From assembly GCA_003347645.1 (NCBI GenBank), contig QDFX01000003.1, positions 62,001-126,000 on the forward strand: a stretch of 64,000 nt of DNA, written 5' to 3'. Within the stretch, counting starts at the first letter, position 1. Every line of letters starts with the position of its first letter. The DNA comes from Rhizobiaceae bacterium CPCC 101076. GTDB taxonomy: Bacteria; Pseudomonadota; Alphaproteobacteria; Rhizobiales; Methylopilaceae. The notes beneath the pieces were generated by a model. The model did not search any database, was not told the origin of the DNA, and saw only the letters and a program-made list of their open reading frames with translations. The translations under genes were made by a program, and so were the position numbers. Shown here piece by piece: positions 55,256 through 63,422 of the stretch.

Positions 55256-56797
55256 TTAGGCTACCTGGGCACGGCTGGAGGATTCCGGCCGCGGATAGAG
55301 CGCGGGCGAGGCGCCGCGCATATCCAGCGTCGATGCCAGCAACTTGGCGCCGCCCTCGGTCTGGACCGCTTCGCCGAACACCGGGTCGTGCTGGAACTGC
55401 GCTTCGGTGCCGGCTTCTGTTGCCGCGATGCCGAGATAGTCTTCCGTCGCGCGCCGTGGGAATGCCAGCCCGCCGATGCGGACCACGCCGTTGCGCACCG
55501 ATCCGACGCGGATGTCGCCATCATGCAGCGCCGCCGGAAGGCCCGTATCGACCCATCCATCGAAGTCGATGTTGAGCGTCGGCGCCCCGGTTGCGGCGGG
55601 TAGGTTCGCCGCCGGCGTCATGGCGCCGCGCAGGACGAGCCGACCCTGGTTTGAGACCTTGGTTTCGATCATCGCCCGACCCAAAGGGGTCGTGCGCTGG
55701 AGACGCACTGCGCCGTGTGGGATGGGCTGAGGCCGGCCGTCGGCCTCGCGGCGAGCGGCGATGAGACCGATTTCGCCGAACGTGATCACGTCGGTCAGGA
55801 TCGGGCCGCCGGATGCGATCGTGATCTTGCTCGGCCGTTCCCCGGTCCGCCAGACGGCAGATACGGTACGGGTAGGGCGGGTCGGCAGGCGGCCGGCTCG
55901 GGCCATGCCGGCGACGAGCGCGCCCGGCAGCACGACATGGGTCGCGCCTTCGGTGGCCAAAGCGCCTGCGAGCGCGCGAGAGCTGAAGGGCTGGTGAAGG
56001 ACGAGTGGCGCACCGGAAAGCAGGCTGGCGATCAGGCCGGTCGCCATGCCGGCAAGGCTCGTCCCGAACATCGTGGTCGCGATGACGTCGGCGCCACCGA
56101 TACCGGCTTCGAGAATATAACCAAGGCCGGCCGCCAGGAGATCGCAATGAGCGCGCGGCACTGGAACGAAGCCACCGGCGACGGCATCCCAGGTGATCGC
56201 GGCGAGATGCTGGCCGGGTTTCCCGGCACGGTCGGGAAGCTTCTCGAATTCCTCGGAGGCGAACTCGTCGATCTGCTCCTCGATCGGCACGACACCGTCC
56301 GGCACGTTCCGGCCGTAGGCAAGGATGAAGCGCACCGAGAAGGCTTCGAAAGCGGCGTGGCAGAGGACTTCGCCAGGACGCATGCTGCCGCTGCGCGAGG
56401 TTGTCAGGACAGCTTTCACGCCGAGTCGGCTGAAAGCCTGTCCGATCTCGCGTTGGCGCCATGCGAGCGGGATCGGGGTCACCACGTATCCCGCTCGCAG
56501 GATGGCGAGGAAGGAGACGATCTGCTCGACCGTGTTCGGCATCTGCAGGGCGATGACGGCGTCGCGGCCAAGGTCGAGCGAACGGAGAGCACGCGAAAGC
56601 TTCTCCACCTCGCGGTCGAGCGCTGCCCAGGTCAGGCGGCGCGGCGCACCGTCGGTGAATACGGGACGGTCGGCCGGGTCGACGACCGCGCGGGCGTCAG
56701 GTCGCGTCGTGGCCAGCCGCGCAAGCAGGCTGTCGAGCGTTACGTCCTCGCCAAAACTGTCGCCCGCAGCAAGCGAACGGTGTCGCTTCAAGATCAT
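55256..56797 (-). CDS. degenerate adenylate-forming enzyme (acyl-CoA synthetase-like)
   Basis: The product is 513 residues with the overall fold of AMP-dependent synthetases. The N-terminus has LTWAALDREVEKLSRALRSL and DAVIALQMPNTVEQIVSFLA, as in acyl-CoA ligases. The phosphate-binding TSGTTGxPK loop is replaced by AITWDAVAGGFVPVPR (about 200). The YGxTE motif and the usual C-terminal hinge Lys are not seen. So the adenylation activity is doubtful. I use the ATG at 56797 with a G-rich site before it; the open frame upstream overlaps the YejA-like gene. It lies 31 bases after that gene and 3 bases from the convergent mfd end. Confidence 0.75.
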   Translation of the reverse strand: MILKRHRSLAAGDSFGEDVTLDSLLARLATTRPDARAVVDPADRPVFTDGAPRRLTWAALDREVEKLSRALRSLDLGRDAVIALQMPNTVEQIVSFLAILRAGYVVTPIPLAWRQREIGQAFSRLGVKAVLTTSRSGSMRPGEVLCHAAFEAFSVRFILAYGRNVPDGVVPIEEQIDEFASEEFEKLPDRAGKPGQHLAAITWDAVAGGFVPVPRAHCDLLAAGLGYILEAGIGGADVIATTMFGTSLAGMATGLIASLLSGAPLVLHQPFSSRALAGALATEGATHVVLPGALVAGMARAGRLPTRPTRTVSAVWRTGERPSKITIASGGPILTDVITFGEIGLIAARREADGRPQPIPHGAVRLQRTTPLGRAMIETKVSNQGRLVLRGAMTPAANLPAATGAPTLNIDFDGWVDTGLPAALHDGDIRVGSVRNGVVRIGGLAFPRRATEDYLGIAATEAGTEAQFQHDPVFGEAVQTEGGAKLLASTLDMRGASPALYPRPESSSRAQVA

Positions 56798-56828
56798 CCG
56801 AAACGCCCCCCGGCGTGTGACGCGATCG

Positions 56829-58637
56829 TCATTGCCCCAACTCCCGCCACCAGACCTCGGGAATCGCCCCGTAGAGTGGAGTGATTTGCGGCCGTCCGAT
56901 ATGGGACCAGCGGGCAATCCACTTCTTTGGCTGGTGAAAAAGCGGAATTACATAGAATCCCGACAGTAGAACGCGGTCGAGAGCGCGCGTCGCCGTCACG
57001 AGATCATCGCGGCTGCGCGCTGCGGTGATGGTGGAGATCATCGCATCGATCGCGGGCTGTTTGGTCCCCATGTAGTTTCGGGTGCCGGGAGCATCGGCCG
57101 CCGACGAGCCCCAATAGAACGCCTGCTCGTTGCCCGGAGAGAGCGAACTGTCCCAGGCGTACTGCGTCATGTCGAAATCATAGGATAGCAGCCGGCTGTC
57201 GAATTGCACTGCGTCGACCAGCCGGATGTCGGCTTGGATGCCGGCCCGGCCGAGGTCGCGGGCATAGGCGATCGCAATGCGCTCCTGCTCCTTGGTGCGG
57301 ATCAGGAGCTCGAACCGAAACGGCTCGCCGCGCTCGTTCTTCAGCGTTCCGTCGGCGAGCTGCCAGCCGGCCGAACGCAGCAGCGTCAGCGCAGTCCGGA
57401 GCTGATCGCGATCCCTGCCGGAGCCGTCGGTGACAGGAGGCTTCCACGCGCCTTCGAGGATGTCGTCTCGAACGACGTTGGGGAACGGCGCCAGCAACGC
57501 GCGTTCGGCTTCGCTGGCCGGCCGCCGCAGCGCCGACAATTCGGAGCCGTGGAAGTAGCTGCCGGTTCTGGCCAGAAGGCCATGATAGAGATTGGTGTTT
57601 GCCCATTCGGCATCGAACAGGATTTCGAGGGCCTCGCGCACCCGGACATCCTGGAAGATCGGCCGTCTCGTATTGAAGACGAATGCGCTGATCGGTTTCG
57701 GCGCGCCGCTCACGATCTCGTCCTTGACCAGTCGGCCGTCGCGGACGGCCTGCTCGTCATAGCCCGTCAGCCATGTCGCCGGGTCGGTTTCGACGCGGAT
57801 GTCGTATAGGCCGCGCCGAAACGCCTCCAGCAAGGTATTGGCGTCGCGATAGAAATCATAGCGGATCTCGCCGTAATTGCCCCAGCCTCGTGTCGTCGGC
57901 AGGCCGTTGCCCCAATAGTCGGGGTTGCGGCTGAGAGTGAAGCTGCGACCTGCGTCTACCTGCGAAATCACGTAGGGGCCGGAACCGACCAACGGCTCCA
58001 GGCCGCCGTTTTCGAACGTCTCGGGATTGGTCGCGTGCTTCGGCAGGATCGGCATCAGGCCGAGGATCAGGGGAAGCTCGCGATCGCCGGACCTGGAGAT
58101 GTCGAAACGGATCGTCCGCTCGTCGATGATCTCCGCCTTCGAGACCTTGCTGTAGTAAGTCCGATGATTGGGCCGGCCGTGATCGCGCAACAATTGCCAG
58201 GAAAAGACGACGTCTTCGGGCGTCACGGGCTGGCCGTCGGAGAATCGCGCCTTCGGATTCAGCCGGAACTCGACGAAGCTCCGGTCGTCCGGCGTGGCTA
58301 TGCTCTCGGCGAGCAGGCCGTAGAGTGTGAAGGGCTCGTTGTAAGAGCGGGCCATCAGCGGTTCGATGACGTTGTTGCCGATCGCCTGCTGAGGGGCCGT
58401 CCCGCGGACGATGAAGGGATTCAGGCTGTCGAAGGTGCCGAGCACGCCGTAGGTGATGCGTCCGCCTTGCGGGGCATCCGGCCGGACATAGGAGAGGGCA
58501 CTGAAATCAGAGGGCAGCGCCGGTTCGCCATGCATGGCAATGCCGTGCCTCGGCTCCGCGGATGGCGCGGCGGAGCTAGGGATTCCGAGCAGAGCCGTGA
58601 AGCCTAGCCAAAAGAGAAATCCACAGACTGAACGCAA
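56829..58637 (-). CDS. extracellular solute-binding protein family 5, YejA-like
   Basis: This is a 602-residue periplasmic binding protein of the oligopeptide/microcin C type. The signal peptide is about 1-23 (ending PSSAAPS). Family features are GGRITYGVLGTFDSLNPF, EPLMARSYNEPFTLYGLLAE, FRLNPKARFSDGQPVTPEDVVFSW (split here by domain boundary) and the late GNEQAFYWGSSAADAPGTRN, all as in YejA. No permease or ATPase (YejBEF) is adjacent, so it is an orphan binding protein. It is followed by the degenerate synthetase in the same direction. Confidence 0.9.
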   Translation of the reverse strand: MRSVCGFLFWLGFTALLGIPSSAAPSAEPRHGIAMHGEPALPSDFSALSYVRPDAPQGGRITYGVLGTFDSLNPFIVRGTAPQQAIGNNVIEPLMARSYNEPFTLYGLLAESIATPDDRSFVEFRLNPKARFSDGQPVTPEDVVFSWQLLRDHGRPNHRTYYSKVSKAEIIDERTIRFDISRSGDRELPLILGLMPILPKHATNPETFENGGLEPLVGSGPYVISQVDAGRSFTLSRNPDYWGNGLPTTRGWGNYGEIRYDFYRDANTLLEAFRRGLYDIRVETDPATWLTGYDEQAVRDGRLVKDEIVSGAPKPISAFVFNTRRPIFQDVRVREALEILFDAEWANTNLYHGLLARTGSYFHGSELSALRRPASEAERALLAPFPNVVRDDILEGAWKPPVTDGSGRDRDQLRTALTLLRSAGWQLADGTLKNERGEPFRFELLIRTKEQERIAIAYARDLGRAGIQADIRLVDAVQFDSRLLSYDFDMTQYAWDSSLSPGNEQAFYWGSSAADAPGTRNYMGTKQPAIDAMISTITAARSRDDLVTATRALDRVLLSGFYVIPLFHQPKKWIARWSHIGRPQITPLYGAIPEVWWRELGQ

Positions 58638-58857
58638 GCAAATTCCCGATCATGATTCGCGCGCTTTGAAGTGTATCATACGGGTCACGCAAGCTCGGTA
58701 AGCGCTTGCGATAGCAAAGCTGCCTGTTAATCCCTGAAACAGCTTGTCTTCGGTCACGCTGATGCCGTATTTCGCCGCGAGACAGCGGACCAATCAGCGC
58801 CCGACATTGCACCGTCAAACCTCGCGAGAGATTGCTCCGTTACTGGGGGAACACCGA

Positions 58858-59709
58858 ATGATGAACTGCACTTTCCGCACGTCCGCGCAGATCGCGGCAG
58901 TCGGAGTGACACTCGCTCTGATGCCGGCCGTGGCTTTCGCCCAGGCGCCGTCGCTTGTACCGCCGCCGTCGGCAGCCCCGCCGGCCGCCGCCCCCAAGCC
59001 CGCCGCGCCTAAGCCGGCGGCTCCGAAGCCAGCGGCGCCGAAGCCGGCGGCTGCTGCTCCAACCGCTGCCCCGAACCTCCCGCCGGTCAGCGCGGCGATG
59101 GGCGCTGCGGTGCCCGCCAACAACGGCCCGAAGCCGGAATGGATGAAAGTCTGCGGCAAGGACGACAAGCAGAAGACCGAACTCTGCTCGGTTTCGAGCT
59201 ACATCCAGGCTGACGCCGGCAACGTGGTCGGTGAGATCCGCCTGCTGGACGTCAAGCGTGACAAGGAATCGAAGCGCATCATTGAGGCGCTCATTCCCCC
59301 GGGCTTCCTGATCCCGCCGGGGGTCAACCTCGTCATCGACGACGCCAAGCAGCCGATCACCGGCCGTTATCGCGTGTGCTACCAGAACGTCTGCCTGGCC
59401 GAAGTCCAGGTCACCGACGAGACGCTCGCCGCCATCCGCAAGGGTTCGATGCTGACGTTCTTTGCCGCTAACGCGCAGGGACAATGGGTCGGCGCCAAGG
59501 CCTCGCTCGCCGGCTTCAGCTCCTCGTATGACGGTCCGTCGCTCGACCCGAAGGTCTATGAGGAGAAGCGGAAGAGCTTCGAGGAAGGTCAGAACAAGCT
59601 TCAGAGCGAGCTGATGAAGCGCGCCGAGGAGCAGCGCAAGAAGCTGCAGGACGGTGTTCCGGCCGCTGCGGCTCAGCCGGCTCCGGGCGAACCGGTCAAG
59701 ACCCAGTAA
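58858..59709 (+). CDS. invasion-associated locus B (IalB) family protein
   Basis: The product is 283 residues. The signal peptide is about 1-29 (ending AVAFAQ). A Pro/Ala/Lys linker (about 32-75) contains a tandem KPAAP array, the IalB domain spans about 95-240, and a charged helical tail (KSFEEGQNKLQSELMKRAEEQRKKLQ) ends the protein. The IalB domain has Cys in WMKVCGK, TELCSV and RVCYQNVCLAE. Bartonella IalB is linked to erythrocyte invasion, but in free-living Rhizobiales the role is unknown and probably envelope-related. A GGGGGA site at 58845-58850 supports the ATG at 58858. Confidence 0.88.
   Translation: MMNCTFRTSAQIAAVGVTLALMPAVAFAQAPSLVPPPSAAPPAAAPKPAAPKPAAPKPAAPKPAAAAPTAAPNLPPVSAAMGAAVPANNGPKPEWMKVCGKDDKQKTELCSVSSYIQADAGNVVGEIRLLDVKRDKESKRIIEALIPPGFLIPPGVNLVIDDAKQPITGRYRVCYQNVCLAEVQVTDETLAAIRKGSMLTFFAANAQGQWVGAKASLAGFSSSYDGPSLDPKVYEEKRKSFEEGQNKLQSELMKRAEEQRKKLQDGVPAAAAQPAPGEPVKTQ
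58993..59055 (+). repeat. tandem repeat coding for KPAAP units
   Basis: Four successive 15-base units within ialB each encode Lys-Pro-Ala-Ala-Pro with codon variation (AAGCC(C/G/A)GC(C/G)GC pattern), followed by a diverged fifth unit. Slippage could change the number of units and the linker length. Confidence 0.65.
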
Positions 59710-59738
59710 GACCCCGAAACGGTCAATTCTCGGAACAG

Positions 59739-59768
59739 ACGCGCGGTCCATCGGGCCGCGCGTTTTTC
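59739..59768 (+). terminator. terminator of ialB
   Basis: ACGCGCGG (59739-59746) pairs with CCGCGCGT (59756-59763) over a 9-base loop and is followed by TTTTC. It ends ialB transcription and overlaps the 3' end of the convergent acyltransferase gene by two bases. Confidence 0.8.
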
Positions 59769-60708
59769 ATTTCGGCAGGAGGTTGGGTGGGAAATCAGCG
59801 GGCGGGCCTTTCGAGGTCCAACGCCGATGCGCCCACATCCACTGGCCCGGATATTCCCGGATCCAGCGTTCGAAGGTCGCCTGAACCGTCGCGGTGGTCG
59901 CCGCGATGTCCGCGGCCCGGTCGCCGCTATCGGCGACCGGAATGGGCTCGATTTCCACGCGGAATCGGCACCCCTTCAGCCGGACCACCCGTGCGCCGAC
60001 CAGCGGATAATCCAGCGACATCGCCAGGAAGGCGGGCAGGGGCGTCGACGGCGCGGGATGGCCAAAGAAGGGGACCATAATGCCGTCGCCAATGCGCTGA
60101 TCGGCCAGGACGCCGGGCGGATTGCCGCCCTTGCCCCATGCGAGCAGGCGCCTGGCTGCGGCCTGGCCCTTCACGAAAAGCCCGCCGGGATAATAGGGCG
60201 TGCGGACCCCGACGACCCAGCGGTCGACCAGCGGGTTGTTGACCTTCTGGTAGATGCCCCCGATCGGAAAGCCGGCGCGCGTGAAGGCCGCAGCGGCGAG
60301 CTCCCAATTGGCGCAGTGAAGGGAGGTCACGACAAACCGACCGCCGCTCTTGCGCAGCTCTTCGACCAGACCTGTGGTCGGGAATTCGATCCGGCATGGA
60401 TCGGACATCACGCGGTCGATCATCAGGCCCTCAGCAAATGTCCGGCCGAGATTTTCCCAGACATCGCCTGCAATCTCGAGGCGTTGCGTCTCGTCGAGGT
60501 CGGGGAACGCCACCGCGAGATGACGGAGTGCTGCCTCGTGCCGGCGATTGAGGGGCGCGAACCAGCGCCAGAGCTTGCCACTGACCGCTGAACCGATGTC
60601 GGGTCCAAGCAGCCGGAAGAATTGCTCGAGGCCCCGCAGCAGTCCGTATTCGACGGCGAACTGCAAATCGCGCGCGCGGGCGCTCTTCTGCTTCCGAGGT
60701 TTCGCCAT
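59767..60708 (-). CDS. LpxL/HtrB-family lipid acyltransferase
   Basis: The product is 313 residues and belongs to the lauroyl/myristoyl acyltransferase family that adds secondary acyl chains to lipid A. The catalytic HX4E motif is His131-Glu136 in SLHCANWE. Other family features are NNPLVDRW near 170 and PGVLADQRIGDGIMVPFFG near 210. The C-terminal PGQWMWAHRRW is standard. I use the ATG at 60708 (MAKPRKQKS), since the frame upstream overlaps ubiH. It starts 4 bases after the monooxygenase gene, so both are one operon. Acyl chain and acceptor are unknown. Confidence 0.87.
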   Translation of the reverse strand: MAKPRKQKSARARDLQFAVEYGLLRGLEQFFRLLGPDIGSAVSGKLWRWFAPLNRRHEAALRHLAVAFPDLDETQRLEIAGDVWENLGRTFAEGLMIDRVMSDPCRIEFPTTGLVEELRKSGGRFVVTSLHCANWELAAAAFTRAGFPIGGIYQKVNNPLVDRWVVGVRTPYYPGGLFVKGQAAARRLLAWGKGGNPPGVLADQRIGDGIMVPFFGHPAPSTPLPAFLAMSLDYPLVGARVVRLKGCRFRVEIEPIPVADSGDRAADIAATTATVQATFERWIREYPGQWMWAHRRWTSKGPPADFPPNLLPK

Positions 60709-60712
60709 TGGT

Positions 60713-61888
60713 CTAGACGTCCGCTCTGGCGGCGATGCCCTGGCGCATGATCGCCCGGCGCAAGGGCGGGATCGCGCCGAGCGCGCATAGCCCGGCGGCA
60801 CGCCCGATCTGAGCCGGCAGGAACTCTGACATCAGCGAGCGATTGAGAACGTCGACAAAGGCCGAGCGCGGCCTGACATCGGCGGACCGGGCACGATCAT
60901 AGGCCCCGATGAGATCGGAGCCGCCGATATCTCCATGCCGGTCACTCGCGACGACGACGAAATCGGCGATGGCTGCCGCGTCGCGAACTCCGAGATTGAG
61001 CCCCTGTGCGCCGATCGGCGGCAGAACATGGGCGGCCTCGCCGACGAGGGCGATGCGCCGTGCCGCGAAGCGATTGGCGACCAGCGAGGAGAGGGGACGT
61101 TTGCCGCGCGGCGAGTCGGGAGTGATGTTGCCCAAAATGCCGTGGGTGCGCTGCTGCAGCTCCCGTCCGACCGCGGCGTCGTCGAGCTCGCTCAATCGCT
61201 CCACCGTCGCCGGTGTGTCGACCAGGACGACGCTGGACCGGTTTCCCGGGAGCGGAACGAGCGTGAGCGGACCACCTGTGGTGTGGAACTCGGTCGAGAC
61301 GTCATGGTGCGGACGTGTGTGGCGGACATTGAGCGTGAGCGCGGCCTGCGGGTAATCGCGCGTCTTCGCCGAAATGCCCGCGGCTCGACGGCAGATCGAG
61401 TTCCGGCCATCGGCGCCGACGATCAACGCGCCCGCAATCTTTTCGCCGCTCTGCAATGAGACGATCGCCCGATCGTCGTCCGACCGCACCGACGCGACCA
61501 TTTCGTTCCTGATCGTCAGGGCTGGGAGCGCTTCGGCGGTTTCACGCAAAGCGGTGACGAGGACGCTGTTCTCGATGTTGTGGCCGAAAGAGGTGAAGCC
61601 CAGTTCCGCCGCGTCAAAGAGTACTTCGGGAGCGTGGATCAGCCGGTCGGTCGCATCGACGATGCGGAGCTTCTTCAGTGCTCCTGTCTGCGGGGCCAAG
61701 CGAGGCCAGAGGCCGAGCCGGGTAAGGATGCGAAGCGAGCCCTGCATCAGGGCCGTGGTGCGCGTGTCCTTCGGCGCGGGACCGGCAATCAGGGTCGTCG
61801 GCACTCCAGCGCGCGCAAGCAAAGCGGCGGCGACGAGGCCGGCCGGGCCTCCACCCACGACGATGACGTGATTGCGCTCGGTTTCCAC
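60713..61888 (-). CDS. UbiH/UbiF-family FAD-dependent monooxygenase
   Basis: The product is 391 residues in the flavin hydroxylase family used in ubiquinone ring hydroxylation. The FAD-binding Rossmann motif is VVGGGPAGLVAAALLARAG (about 10-28), the middle GADGRNS motif is around 155 and the second FAD motif is LVGEAAHVLPPIGAQGLNLG (about 280). In that motif Glu stands in the place of the usual Asp (GDAAH). Ubiquinone biosynthesis is likely (UbiL/UbiH-type) but the ring position is not decidable. It is upstream of, and coupled to, the acyltransferase gene. Confidence 0.85.
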   Translation of the reverse strand: METERNHVIVVGGGPAGLVAAALLARAGVPTTLIAGPAPKDTRTTALMQGSLRILTRLGLWPRLAPQTGALKKLRIVDATDRLIHAPEVLFDAAELGFTSFGHNIENSVLVTALRETAEALPALTIRNEMVASVRSDDDRAIVSLQSGEKIAGALIVGADGRNSICRRAAGISAKTRDYPQAALTLNVRHTRPHHDVSTEFHTTGGPLTLVPLPGNRSSVVLVDTPATVERLSELDDAAVGRELQQRTHGILGNITPDSPRGKRPLSSLVANRFAARRIALVGEAAHVLPPIGAQGLNLGVRDAAAIADFVVVASDRHGDIGGSDLIGAYDRARSADVRPRSAFVDVLNRSLMSEFLPAQIGRAAGLCALGAIPPLRRAIMRQGIAARADV

Positions 61889-61958
61889 CGAAACTCCTGG
61901 GTTCAGCTTCTCACTGAATAGGGATTCCCGGCCGCGGGAACAATGCTAGGTTCGCGCC

Positions 61959-62669
61959 ATGGAGCCGCAGATTCCCGTTCCGTTGCGTTTGAAGTTCGCC
62001 GGCTATTCGGTCCATGCACTGACCGCCAGCGGCGCGGTGCTGGGATTTCTCGCCCTTCTGGCCGCGATCGACCATCGCTTCGTCGAGATGTTCATCTGGC
62101 TCGGCATCGCGCTTTTCGTGGATGGGATCGACGGAACATTCGCCCGCAGGGCCAATGTGAAGGAAACGGCCATCGCGATCTCGGGCGATACTCTCGACCT
62201 CGTGGTCGACTACGTCACCTATGTTCTCGTCCCGGCATTGGCGATGTTCCAGGCCGGCCTTTTTCCACTCGGCTGGGGCACGGTCGCGGCCGGGGCGATC
62301 TGCCTGACGGCGGCGCTCTATTTCGCCGATGTCCGGATGAAAACCGACGACTGGTATTTTCGCGGTTTCCCGGCCGTCTGGAACCTGTTCGCCTTCTTCG
62401 CCTTTCTGCTGAAGCCGGAGCCATGGATCACGTTCGGTCTCGTCATCCTGTTCTCGGGGCTGACATTCGCGCCGATCGCATTCGTTCATCCGATGCGGGT
62501 CGTCCGGCTCAAATTGTTGACGCTGCTCATGCTCGGCGCAGGGACGGTGCTCGCTGTCGCGGCGTTGTTCTGGAACCTCGACCCGCCCGGCCCCGTAGTT
62601 CTCGGATTGCTGGTCGTTGGAGCGTATTTCCTGCTCTTCGGCCTATTCCGCCCCAAATCGCAGGACTGA
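61959..62669 (+). CDS. pcs: phosphatidylcholine synthase
   Basis: Pcs condenses CDP-diacylglycerol with choline to make phosphatidylcholine in the inner membrane. The product is 236 residues with about eight membrane spans. The CDP-alcohol phosphotransferase motif reads Asp58-Gly59, Ala62-Arg63, Gly76, Asp80 and Asp84. The 12-residue gap between AR and G is typical of Pcs and not of PssA. It uses the product of cdsA (5779) and is common in Hyphomicrobiales that meet plant or animal hosts. It starts 70 bases from the divergent monooxygenase gene and 4 bases before terC. Confidence 0.93.
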   Translation: MEPQIPVPLRLKFAGYSVHALTASGAVLGFLALLAAIDHRFVEMFIWLGIALFVDGIDGTFARRANVKETAIAISGDTLDLVVDYVTYVLVPALAMFQAGLFPLGWGTVAAGAICLTAALYFADVRMKTDDWYFRGFPAVWNLFAFFAFLLKPEPWITFGLVILFSGLTFAPIAFVHPMRVVRLKLLTLLMLGAGTVLAVAALFWNLDPPGPVVLGLLVVGAYFLLFGLFRPKSQD

Positions 62670-62673
62670 GAAG

Positions 62674-63414
62674 ATGTTCGATCTCCTGATGTCGCCCGAA
62701 GCCTGGGCCGCGCTCGTCACCCTAACCGCGATGGAGATCGTGCTCGGAATCGACAACATCGTCTTCCTTGGGGTGCTCACCTCTCGGCTGCCGGCGGCGA
62801 AGGCAAAGCGGGCGCGTCAGATCGGCCTGGCGCTGGCTCTGATCTTCCGGATCGTCCTGCTCAGCGCGCTAGCCTGGCTGATGAAGTCGACCGAACCGCT
62901 GTTCGAACTGTTCGGCCAGGGATTCTCGCTTCGCGACATCATCCTGGTCGCAGGTGGCGGCTTCCTGCTGGTGAAGAGCACGCTGGAGATTCACGGCGGC
63001 ATCGAGGGTATGGACGAGGAGCAGCATGGCAAGGTCTCGGAGGCCGCCTTCGGCATGCTGATCCTGCAGATCGTCGCGATTGATGCCGTGTTTTCGATCG
63101 ACTCGATCATCACAGCCATCGGCATGGCACAGCATATCGAGATCATGATCGCGGCCGTCGTCATTGCGATCGCACTGATGTATTTCGCCGCCGGCCCTGT
63201 CACCGATTTCATCTCGAAGCATCCGACGACGCGGATGCTGGCGCTCAGCTTCCTGATGCTGATCGGCGTCGCGCTTGTCGTCGACGGGTTCGGTATCTAT
63301 GTACCGCGCGGATATATCTATTCCGCGATGGCGTTCTCCGCTCTGGTCGAGATGTTGAACGTGATCGCCCGGGGACGCAGGGAGCGCCGGAGGAAGCCAA
63401 AGCCGGCGCGATGA
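62674..63414 (+). CDS. TerC-family integral membrane protein
   Basis: The product is 246 residues with about seven membrane spans. The TerC motifs are EIVLGIDNIVFLGVLTSRLP (about 22-41) and VAIDAVFSIDSIITAIGMA (about 135-155). The acidic residues inside the membrane suggest ion transport. Some family members export manganese or aid metal loading of secreted proteins. It is 4 bases after pcs and 8 bases before the oxidoreductase gene, so probably in one operon. I use the ATG at 62674; the frame before it lies in pcs. Confidence 0.9.
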   Translation: MFDLLMSPEAWAALVTLTAMEIVLGIDNIVFLGVLTSRLPAAKAKRARQIGLALALIFRIVLLSALAWLMKSTEPLFELFGQGFSLRDIILVAGGGFLLVKSTLEIHGGIEGMDEEQHGKVSEAAFGMLILQIVAIDAVFSIDSIITAIGMAQHIEIMIAAVVIAIALMYFAAGPVTDFISKHPTTRMLALSFLMLIGVALVVDGFGIYVPRGYIYSAMAFSALVEMLNVIARGRRERRRKPKPAR

Positions 63415-63422
63415 GGGGAACC

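Noticed and set aside
58638-58857. Small gene between the YejA-like gene and ialB
   Set aside because: No frame with a start, a ribosome-binding site and sensible composition; the 220 bases are best seen as the divergent promoter region, and the extended ialB frame lacks a signal peptide start.
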